Shown here one piece after another: positions 1-9,723 of a stretch of 64,000 nucleotides of DNA (position 1 is the first letter of the stretch; each line of letters begins with the position of its first letter). Position numbers and translations under genes: made by a program. The DNA comes from Chalara sp. BL73 (lineage: Eukaryota > Ascomycota > Leotiomycetes > Helotiales): assembly GCA_918026815.1 (NCBI GenBank), contig CAKJVC010000088.1, positions 62,001-126,000 of the forward strand, read 5' to 3'. The notes under the pieces are model-generated. The model searched no databases, was not told the origin of the DNA, and saw nothing but the letters and a program-made list of their open reading frames with translations.

Positions 1-326
1 ATTCCTCTTTTCATTTGGATACATGTCTTCGATCGAGCATAGACAGCGATGCTATAAAGGATATTCTCCATTCCGACCTTTCCCGAAAGTTTCTGAGAGC
101 CATTCGGTCCGTATCGTGCCTGGTGGTAGGCTGAAGATGAACGTAAACACATACAGTCTATGACTCCGATTTCCGACTATCGGAGGCCACAATCTATCAC
201 TCATATTGATAGCGATTACCTCTAAATATCACATGACCTGCCATCGACTAGCTATTCGTTTATAGGCCTTTTTCATAAGGGTAGGTATAGCCTACCATAT
301 CAATGATAACACTACAGGTATCTCAG
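1..326. other. Region downstream of TOP3
   Basis: First 326 bases, beyond the TOP3 stop codon. No gene or repeat recognised. Confidence 0.4.
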
Positions 327-2584
327 TCAGGAGCGCCATTGAGCACGTATCTCCTGCATGCCTATAACACCAGCCGTTAGCAGGATAGTCACGAGATTTG
401 ATTTCGCAGCCTCAACTACACTTACATTCTTTAGCACGTTGGCTCTCTGCTTGGAGTCCTCAAAAACGCTCTTGTACTGGTTTATGCTTGACTGCATCAT
501 CTGATTACGTGTTAACCTTCCTTCACAGATATCCTTCATTTTCAGCTCCATCTCTTTCCTCAAGAATGGCTTGCTGAGACTAATATCAAACTCCATTTTG
601 TCGTAACCATCCACGAGTGCAACGCCCAAGGTTGTTGGTATGAACTCTTCAAGTCCACCTCCTCCTCCGCCGCTAGCTCCATTGGCCGCTCCTCCCCTGC
701 CTCCCCTGCCTCCTCTGCCTCCTCTTCCACCACGACCACCTCGGCCCGTTCGTACTGCAGGAGCTTCATTAGCATTGTTTCCACGGCCACCTCCTTTAGG
801 TCTGGTCATAACATAGGTTCTGTCTTTGATTTTTTGAATATGCTCTGCCATCGTAGCATCAGTGCCGATACCATTAGCATCCATTAACGCAATGAGATCA
901 GGTTCAGTAAGATAGCTTGGGGCAGATGTTTGACCATCTGTCATCATAGCTTCAGTAGGCTCAAATTGTTCTCCAAGGGTAAATTTGGGCAACATAGAAC
1001 TGTCAGTCCAATTCCAATACGGGTAAACATCGAGAAAGTTGCGCTCTAGTACAATGAGCCCCTGTGTATGAAAGTCTTCGTCGCCGTATTCAATCTCCAC
1101 TTCCGTTTTCTGACCTTTAGCATCATCTGAACAGCAAGCTAGAAAGCGACGTGTAACGAACTCATAAACACGGCCTTCTTCTTGGGTAAGGACTGTTGGA
1201 GCGCACCACGTCACTGGATGAATAGGTGGATGCGCTTTATCATCATGTCTTCCTTCTCGTGGTTGTTTAAATGCTCCATTAACAAGATCCTGGGCGAATG
1301 CACCCCAACGATTATCCTGAACTTGCTTCTGGCATAAGGCTCTTAAATCGATTCCCTTATCAAAGCGATCTGTATCTGTTCTCGGGTAGCTAATGAAGCC
1401 CTTCTGATAAAGTTTCTCGGCATGTTCCATGACCTGTTGCCCATTCATACGCAAGAAGCTACTGGCTGCTTTCTGAAGCTCAACTGTAGTTAGAGGAAGA
1501 GGTTTCCATTTACTTGCTGGTTTCTCTGTGACTTTGGTGACTTTAGCTATTTTTGCAGCGAGACATCTTTCAAAGAGGATGACGACAACAGCACGGTCAA
1601 ACAGACGGTTGCGATTCCAACTGAAGACGACATCAATGTTGTCCCGCTTGTGAGTGACCTTGATGCTCCAGAAGGGTTCCGGAATAAAATTCTTGACTTT
1701 GAAATAGCGGTCGACAACAAATCCAAGCGTCGGGAATTGACATAATCCTGTGCTGATTAGAAAGTATAATTCGTTCAGTGTTATACATACCAAAACTGAC
1801 GATAGCTTCTCCGAGAGGCCCTCCAAGAGATTGAACGAGTCTTGTCTGAAATCTAGTGAAAGCATAACCGATTCTCAAATCTAACTCGATACGTGCAGAT
1901 ACTGCATCTATCTGTCGTTGGTCTAAGTCGATAGGGTTCCTCGCGGCTTGCAAGACATGCCTATTATGGAAGTAAGCTGCTGCTTGATGATTGCCCAATT
2001 CTAAGAACCTACGCTCTTTCAATGTTACTGAATCTTGCACGCTTAACTTCCAGATGCGAATTGGTTTTGAACGCCTCAGATCGTACCTCTCCTCCGATGT
2101 GCTCACCCTCTCGGTCACAATCCGTCCAGATAAAGAGGGCTCTAGCACTTCTCGCTTGTTGTTGAATATTTTCTGAAATAGCTATCTTATCCTGTTATAC
2201 ATATATGTAAGAATCACTCTTCCATGCAGTGCAATTGATTTTGACGAACCTGATCAACCTTTGTAAGAACAGGGGCAGCGAAGAGAGTTTCTGGTGGAGG
2301 ATAATCCCACTTCTTGTATTCAGGGCTAAACTCGGTACTAGTGAGATGACCTGATACACAAGTCATAACTACATTGCAGTTTCCCCATGGCCTCCCAAAA
2401 TCGAAATTGAATGAATAGTTCTTGATATACTGGTTACGAGTGTTTCCCTGCAGCACATTTTTAGCAGAATTTTCAAGACGATGAAACCAGTCCAGCTTAC
2501 TGTCTGGAACGACCCACCCGAAAGATGCTGGGCTACTGCCTTTGCGATTGAGGGCTTCTCGGCCACGCAAAGAATCTTTGGCAT
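327..2584 (-). CDS. top3: DNA topoisomerase III (type IA)
   Basis: Type IA topoisomerase; family members work with a RecQ helicase and Rmi1 to dissolve recombination intermediates in the nucleus. Exons read as 2584-2501, 2447-2250, 2191-2013, 1960-1791 and 1747-327, giving about 683 residues, close to the yeast enzyme (656). Seen: N-terminal Toprim start MPKILCVAEKPSIAKAV, the Toprim acidic motif WTDCDREGE, a conserved QFPTLGFVVDRY block, and the active-site tyrosine in GFISYPRTDTDRF (about Tyr331). The first ATG is at 2584; a TTG six bases upstream is not used. The third intron of 52 nt and fourth of 43 nt are very short. The second intron has a GTTCGT donor. Odd: a Gly/Arg-rich RGG repeat (about residues 527-576) interrupts the core domain where yeast Top3 has a short loop. 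Confident in family; exact C-terminus less so. Confidence 0.93.
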
Positions 2585-2988
2585 GTTCAAGGAGGACGGG
2601 AACTAGGCTACATCCACTTCCTGTACTTTATCGAGCAGAGATTACTTTCCCTTCGCAATATCTGAGAGGTAAAGCATTCTGCGCTATCCACAACCGACTT
2701 TGCGCGTCAGGAACTAAGTTTCTGCTCATCATATGTCACGAACGGAGATAGAACGCGTGCGATGTAGAACACTGGTAGGGGAACAAAACATGCCAGCCTT
2801 ACTTTTCAGCCTTGCAAGACATGGGGTAACCTGAGCCACACCTCCAGCCAGCCAAGGCTACCACCCTTGCACGACTCTAAACAAAAACGTCACTATATCA
2901 ACAATTTATTTATCAGATCGCTCTTCGTGAGTATCCAACTCGCACAACGCAACACAACCAAGTATAAGGTCGCTAATATACCTAAAAG
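2585..2988. promoter_or_regulatory. Divergent promoter, TOP3 / DUF1295 gene
   Basis: The 404 bp between the two start codons must hold both promoters. I see no clear TATA box or other named element. An in-frame coding exon here is unlikely because both neighbours begin with good family-specific N-termini. Confidence 0.5.
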
Positions 2989-4164
2989 ATGGCTCTACCA
3001 GTCGTAAAGACGCTGGGCGACTGCTCCGACTGGTCTCTAACAGTCTCCCCGTACACAGGCCAGATGTACGACCTACCACAACAACTTCTACAATCGTGGA
3101 ATAATCCAACAGAGCTTCGAGCCTTATATCTCGCCACCAACCCCCTGATATCCGCATTCACGTTTGCGCTTGCTTTAGCGCCGCTCGTTCTGATCGTCTC
3201 GGAGTTTAACAAGAATTATTCGCAGGTCGATAGACTATGGAGTATCCTACCTACACTATACAACGCGCACTTCGTCACTTATGCCCACCTTATAGGGCTC
3301 CCGACTCAAAGACTCGATAATCTGCTTGCGGTGAGCACTGTTTGGAGTGTAAGCAAATCTACAAACTAGTTAACCATGCCTGACAATTTACTAGCTACGT
3401 CTGACATTCAACTACTTTCGAAAAGGAGGGTACAACATTGGCTCCGAAGACTACAGATGGTATGCCAACCCACAAAATGAAAAATGAAAAATCTAAAACC
3501 ATCCAGGGCAACTCTCAAATCATGGGTCCCGGGCTGGGCCTTTTTCCTATTTAACATAATCTTCATCTCCTTCATCCAATCCATCCTCCTCTTCGCCATC
3601 ACAACACCCACCTACGTCCTTCTCCTAACTTCGCGCCTTCTTCCCAATACCCTCTCCACCGCCGACATTATCTGCTCCCGTTTCCTCCTCGTCCTAATAA
3701 CCATCGAGTTCTTCGCCGATCAACAACAATGGGATTTCCAAAAAGCCAAGAAATCCTACCTTGAAACTGCAAAAGTGCCTCACAAATACAACCAAATCGA
3801 CCTCGACCGTGGCTTTGTTGCCAGCGGTCTCTGGTCCCGGTCTCGCCACCCTAATTTCGCGGCCGAGCAGGCAGTCTGGGTTACGATCTATCAGTGGGGC
3901 TGCTTGACGTCTGATGTGCTATACAACTGGACTGCGACCGCTGCAGTGGCATATCTATTGCTCTTCCAAGGAAGCACGTGGCTTACAGAATTGCTGACGG
4001 CTGGGAAATATCCTGAGTATAAGGAATACCAGAAGAGAGTAGGTCGGTTCTTGCCAAAGCTAAGCTCCAAATTGCCTGGCGATTTCAGTGACCAGAAGTC
4101 GAAGCCGAAGGCTGAGGTGGAGAAGAACGGAAAGGGAGAGAAGAAGAAGGCAATCAAGAGATGA
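2989..4164 (+). CDS. DUF1295 multi-pass membrane protein (steroid 5-alpha reductase fold)
   Basis: Polytopic membrane protein of the DUF1295 family, whose fold resembles the C-terminal domain of steroid 5-alpha reductases and isoprenylcysteine methyltransferases. No substrate is known for the fungal branch. Exons 2989-3348, 3395-3459 and 3507-4164 give 360 residues. Seen: hydrophobic helices (for example around FALALAPLVLIV and WAFFLFNIIFISFIQS), the family block TFNYFRKGGYNIGSEDYRW spanning exon 2, and a C-terminal block with SGLWSRSRHPNFAAEQ, where Arg-His-Pro resembles the cofactor-binding signature of the superfamily. The tail ends in a lysine-rich stretch. The introns (46 and 47 nt) have GTAAGC and GTATGC donors. 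It is transcribed away from TOP3. Family call is firm; enzymatic function is inference. Confidence 0.88.
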
Positions 4165-4887
4165 TATGTGTCAACCTATGTATAATGGTATCTGCGAAAA
4201 CTCAGGCATCTCTGGGGTTACAAAGGTCTTCAGACTTCAAAACGCTTTCACAAAAAGTTGAAGATTTCACTTAGGCTCCTTAAGTAGAGACGAACCTCCA
4301 TGCAGCAACCACCGCGGTCAATCCCACAGCCAAACCCTACTCTGCGCGGTGATTTCACCATGAGCATGCATACCCGGTTAATCATGAGGTTGATGGCGAT
4401 AACCTCAACTCCATTCTTAATCACGCTTACCTAGAATCCAAATCAACAGTTTGAGGGGTTAGATTTATATTGAGGGGATTCCTCGTAGATATTATTGTAT
4501 AGCTTCACATAGTTCAAACACGGTAAAAATGCAAAGGTGACATAGCTAAAGGCAAAAGTGCTGCGCCGTAAAAATGCATTTATTCTTTGGTATCTCAAAT
4601 CACCAATGACCACAGCCAACCTATGAGTGACTCCCTTTCCATCTGTCCAACCCTCATCAAGCCCAAAACGCCACAGAATGAGTATCCAGTCCAAATGTGT
4701 GATCTCACCCCTGAACACATTTCCAAATCCGGACTAGTGAGGTGAGTTTAATCCTGCTGTATGAACAGAGCAGCAATGAACACCATAAAATGCACCAAAC
4801 CACCCTTCTATATCTACTCTTAGCTCATGAGAAGTATGAAAGCAAAAAAAAAGACACTGTGAACGGCTGGTTGTTCCTGGATCAAAA
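4165..4887. other. Convergent intergenic region
   Basis: Lies between the 3' ends of the DUF1295 gene and the BCAS3-type gene, so it holds two 3' untranslated regions. No further gene or repeat seen. Confidence 0.5.
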
Positions 4888-7800
4888 TCAAACCCTTTGA
4901 CTTGCGAAATCCAGGACCTCGCAGTCATCCTCGAAGAAGCCCTCTTCGTCAACATCTCCGTTGTTACCGGCTCCACGTAGCGTCTTCCGTTTCCGGGTCG
5001 TCACCACAATCTGCTCTGTATCCTCATTGTTGTCGGTGACAGTCATAACTCGCTCTATAGCTGACGATGGGAGGGCACGGCCCTCAGATGGAGTGTAAAA
5101 TGAGTCTTCAGTAGTCTGCTGAGGCCCGACGTCAAGTCGAGATGCTCCAATCACACCCCCAAACGCCCACGCTTTACTAGGAGAAACCCGAGCTGTTGTG
5201 ATTTGCGGAGATAACAATGCCGATACAGAGAGTGAAGGAGGGGATTCTATATCTTGCGAATAAATATACAATCCTACCCGTCGATCTGTATGAAATGGCT
5301 GGTATGGCGCATTTGATTCAATTTCTGCTTGAGGAATTGATGACTGTGCACCCCGTGGCCTTGGGATGTGAGCTTTCGCTGACCGAGATCTATTTCGATA
5401 TGCATTTGATTCCATATCACCCTCAGTAAGCTCAAAGTCACCCGACTGAGCAAACCCAAAATCGGATGGGGATGGAAGATGAAACTCGATATACTTAGCG
5501 CCCCTCGACGCTTTCTGGTTGTCTGCAGGGCGGTCAGCCCTTCTGCTTTTTATCGTATATAGTCCAATGACACCACCACCCAGAACCAACACAGAGTCGC
5601 TTCTCTTGCCATTCAACAACCTGATGCAGGCTCTGTTTGGTGTTGCAGCACTGCGTGGAAGATGTAGTTTGGTATTGCCAGCCTTACGCAGCTCATTCAT
5701 CCTTCCGGTTGCGGCGCCAACAGATCTGCTGATACCGGCCGCTAGAGCTTGCGTACTGTGTCCGGCTTGGGATGTTATACTTGCTGCCGAAATGGCCGAG
5801 ACCCCAGTTGTGCTCCGGCGTCTGCGATTTACAAAAGGACGAGCGGCTGTCCAGAGGGTGCTGACCGCATTCGAAGCCACGCCTGCCGCCGAAAGAGTCG
5901 AAGAAGTAGATGATATATCATCAGCCTTTTTACTGGCTGTCCTTTGCCGTGGTGGGGGCCAGGTGAAAGCACTCGCTGGGAGATCGAGGATATGTACTGT
6001 ACCTCGCTCCGTGACCATAGCGGCGCGTTCGCCATGAGGTGATGTCCAAGCAACGTCCACAACTCTAGCAACGGTCATCCTCGAGAATTGGGCGATCTGC
6101 CTGACATAAGGTCCATGCCGACCAAAGTCTGGGGATCCATCTTTGAGGAATGATGATTTAACATATTGAAAACGCATCATATCCAGCACAACTTGCCCAT
6201 CACCTTTACTATTCGCGATGAACAAAGCCAGGCCACTCGGGGCGAAAGACAGGAAGCTAACACCGCTAGGAACCTTGAATGTCGCTATAGGATGAGGTGC
6301 CCCAGTGTACGAAGAGTAATTAGCAAGATAATCCAAATCAATAATAGACACAAGACCGGGATCCTTTATGATCGGTGGCGCTTGGCTAGGAGCGCCATGT
6401 GTTGGAGGGAACTGATGCACAATATTTATGTGCGTCTGATACGGCGGAGTGCTGTTGAAAGCTTGGGTAGACGACGGCTTATTCCAATAATTGTTCCAAG
6501 CTTGGACACCCTGCTTTCCAAGATACGTGGCGCCTTCCGCCACTCGTTGAGTGATGACCTGAGCTGCCTGCTTGATCACGCTTTCTCCACCCGGCGTTTC
6601 TACCTCGCAGTTGACAGGCGGCAATTGAGGGGGTGCCTGGATATTTAGTCCAGGAACTCGCCCTGTTTGATGACCACCATGGACATGGGCACGAATCGAC
6701 ACCTGTGACGACGGCGTCGATGGACAGAACGCAAGCCATCGGCCATTCAAGGATAATATTGGCGCTTTCACGGGCTGGCGCAGCTGGGGAGGTTCAGCAG
6801 AGCTCCAGTCACCATCGATATGCTCAGAAAGCTCGGTTGAGTCGGTGAGATTATGTTGTAGAGTGGTCCAGACTTTTCCGATGCACTTGAAGCCTATTGA
6901 CTGAGATAGCTTTTCTTGGCGAAAAATCCAAGTTTCTCCAGTTATGCCCGATGAAATAACAATACTTGAGGTGTCTGCACGGATACTCAAAGACCCGCCA
7001 GCAGAAGGTCCTCGAAAGTTTGACATCGGCAATCCTTGACTAACTGGTACCTTGGGAAGCGAAAGCAGGGTGGCAACATGCTGCTTACTGTTCAAAGAGT
7101 ACACTTCCACTGTAGTCTGGTAATATTCGAGAGAAGTATCAACATCAAGGACCGAGAGGGGTCGCGCCATCGGAGAACCTCGACCGCTTTCAACCTGCGG
7201 AGTGGACACCCCATCATTCTGTACAGTTCCATTGTCGCAGTTAGACACTTCGCCCGAGCCTCGATATGGCCCATGTACCACGACTGCGATAAGTCCAGAA
7301 AGTCCCTTCTTTGCAGCGGGTAATATCTTAGCGTTATAAACACCACCTCGAAGGCCATCAACTCTTGCATTTCGGCTCAAGCCACTCTTGCTAACGCTGT
7401 ATAGGTCGAAGCCCCCTTCATAGCCAGAGACGACAAGATTCTCACCAGAAAACTCGTCGAATCCACAGTGATATGGGTTTGAGCTTTTGTTTTTGGGTGA
7501 AAGTGTGAAATCCGCGTCTGGAAGTCCGTGAAAATGAGCCTGAGCTTGATGCGGGAGAGGAGGGTTAACATTAAACTGTGGATACGGTGATACCATAGAA
7601 CGTCTTCGGCTTGCGTACGATATCTGCGATTGATTATCTTCAGGATGAGGATAATTTCCATCCATATTGTGATAGCTTATCGGTCTCCGACGGTTCGCTG
7701 GTGGGGAAGCAGACGCTGGGTGACTGCTAGGAATTGCTCTTTGCTCTCGAATGTTCCATCCGAAGTGTGAAACCCGTTCTTCATATGATGATGGCAACAT

Positions 7801-8285
7801 TGGTGGTGACTCCCCAAGATTGATCAAATTGTTGTTTGGAGAGCTAGACATTATGTTCTTTGACAACCATTCCGACGTATTCTGTGAGGAGGATTTGGCC
7901 ACCGCGGTTGAGGACAATGCATCTAGCAAAGGGGATGTAACTCCCGGATTTGTTCCATCATCTGGAATGGCAGATTCTGGCTTCATATCTGGAGCTGAGG
8001 CCGTCGCTGGGAAACGTTTCGGAAGCGCTGATGCTTTATCACTATTGCCATAAGTTAGATAATAGTTCAAACCAGTTTACCTCCCAAAAAATCTACTTAC
8101 GAAACTTTCGAGCCATTCTTCTTCATCACCGCTGACAGCACGCCGGTATCGCTGCTGTTCTTCGCCGTCCCATTATTCCTCTTCCCGTTCTTAGTTGACA
8201 CCTGAACTCCGGCTGATGTCGCTTTCAGAGGCAGCCTATTGGATGTGGTAGGATTGTTATTGTCTTGATCGACCGAAGGGGACAT
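4888..8285 (-). CDS. BCAS3-type WD40 protein
   Basis: Large protein with a beta-propeller region related to BCAS3 and to Atg18-like propellers. In animals BCAS3 binds phosphoinositides at forming autophagosomes; a similar role here is inference. Exons 8285-8101 and 8041-4888, joined by a 59-nt GTAAGT...TAG intron, give 1112 residues, typical of the fungal form. Seen: a low-complexity Ser/Pro-rich N-terminus, a repeat region roughly from residue 250 to 760 with blade-like strings such as LVVSGYEGGFDLYSV, APILSLNGRWLAFCPS, SFLSFAPSGLALFIAN and ERAAMVTERGTVHILDL, then a disordered, basic C-terminal third. The start at 8285 (MSPSVDQDN) is the only ATG that splices in frame. The family assignment rests on the arrangement of these strings and is fairly confident. 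Confidence 0.78.
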
Positions 8286-9120
8286 TCAAGTGAGTCTATT
8301 GTGAAGGAGCTATCAACGTAGACCGCAGTCTCGAACCTGTAGCTGCTGGTTCTCAAGGACACGGCAGTACGGTTGATAGTGTGGTGTTGCAGAGATGACG
8401 CAGGTACGCTCAAGGATCTCTCCTGAACAGCCCGATCCAGGAGAAGCAGAATGTAAGCAAAAACAAGACTATCAAATCTAGCAAGAATTAATGCACGATA
8501 GCTCTATCGATTCGTTTTCTCTCTAGGTTTTGTAGGTTGGTGTTGTTGCTCTCTCCTCTTCATCCTCGAGGTGGGAGGGAGCGGTGATACCTTGGAGGGG
8601 CAGCTGTACAAGCCCCGTGATGATTGGGTCAATGCGTCCTGTGTGATCTGAGGTGCTTCCGCCTTGGCTAAAAGCCTGACAGACAGATGATGGGGGAGAA
8701 TCTACAAAGGTACTTGAGCAGAAATGCTACAGTAAGTCTCTTATGACGGATCTAATCAGTAACAAATATGTGGCAAGACAAAGGATCGGAAACGCTATGC
8801 GAGGTCGCAGTACTCAAACGAACAGGTTAAAGGAAGGCACTTTCAAGCACGTCTTTTGCAAGGCCACATACAGTTCAACAAGAATTAACAAGCTGCATTT
8901 AAGGATAGCATCTTCTTTCTGTGCTCCCCATCCTAAGGTGCAGCTCAAGAATATACATTAATGCTTTTGTTAAATATTGTACATTCTCTCATGTGATGAC
9001 CCTTGCCAACGCCTCAAGTCATGTTAATACAACATATAATTTGTAGTATGCAGATACTATCTGGTGGTTAGGTGGTGGCCCGTCCTCAAACATCATCTAT
9101 GCGCAACTGAATGTTGGTGC
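8286..9120. other. Intergenic region upstream of the BCAS3-type gene
   Basis: Contains the promoter and probably a long 5' untranslated region of the BCAS3-type gene and the 3' end of DPM2. Several short open frames occur, but none has recognisable sequence or splice partners. Confidence 0.45.
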
Positions 9121-9538
9121 TTATGCCTTCTTTTTTCCAGCCGCCTTCACCTTTGCTGCTCTCTTTCTATTACTCCTGATCATGACGACACTCAGAAAGG
9201 ACCCAACAACGGCCGATGCCAATAGGATAAGGATCACTGGTATTCGAATAGCCCAGACGCGAAGAGGGAAGAAGTTCTGAAGAGGGTGTGTTTCATCGAC
9301 GAAGGGCTGAGAACTTTGTCAGCGTATACATTATATGCAAAGAATATATGGAAAGATTGGATATTTGTTACCATGAGTAAAGTCCAGATAGTATAGTAGA
9401 GAAAGACGAATGAAGCAGCGAGAAGCATGCTTAGACCAACGAGTTTGTCAATCTGGCCAGATATTACTTAGCAGAGGTTCATGATCAAATACGGCTGGTA
9501 GTGGTTCAGAATGTGTTCAGCGGAGTCCTGCGTACCAT
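9121..9538 (-). CDS. dpm2: Dolichol phosphate-mannose synthase regulatory subunit DPM2
   Basis: Small endoplasmic-reticulum membrane subunit that stabilises the catalytic Dpm1 subunit, which makes dolichol-phosphate mannose for glycosylation and GPI anchors. Three exons: 9538-9536 (only the ATG), 9452-9372 and 9306-9121, giving 89 residues, the usual size. Seen: two hydrophobic helices (LSMLLAASFVFLYYTIWTLL and IPVILILLASAVVGSFL), the diagnostic PFVDETHPLQNFFPLR loop between them, and a lysine-rich end AAGKKKA. Donors are GTACGC and GTAACA; acceptors are CCAG and TCAG. The first exon is three bases long: ATG, then an intron of 83 nt, then ATTGACAAACTC. No other ATG upstream gives an in-frame start for the conserved N-terminus. 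Very confident in identity. Confidence 0.92.
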
Positions 9539-9723
9539 TATTGCAATCGTATAAATATAGTAAGGAGCGTAGTGAGTCGAAGGAAGAAAAGACCTGATCC
9601 TATTTCGTGAACCGCGAAGTATCATCGGGAAAGGAGAAAGCCTCGCGATGATCTCCACCTTCATAGACTTGGCGCGCTAAAAATTATTGGGGTGCGGCAA
9701 CTTCTACCTGCAAAACCTCAGCC
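9539..9723. promoter_or_regulatory. Divergent promoter, DPM2 / CWC22
   Basis: Only 185 bp separate the two candidate start codons (266 bp if CWC22 starts at 9805), so the two housekeeping genes share a compact promoter. No named motif was identified. Confidence 0.5.
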
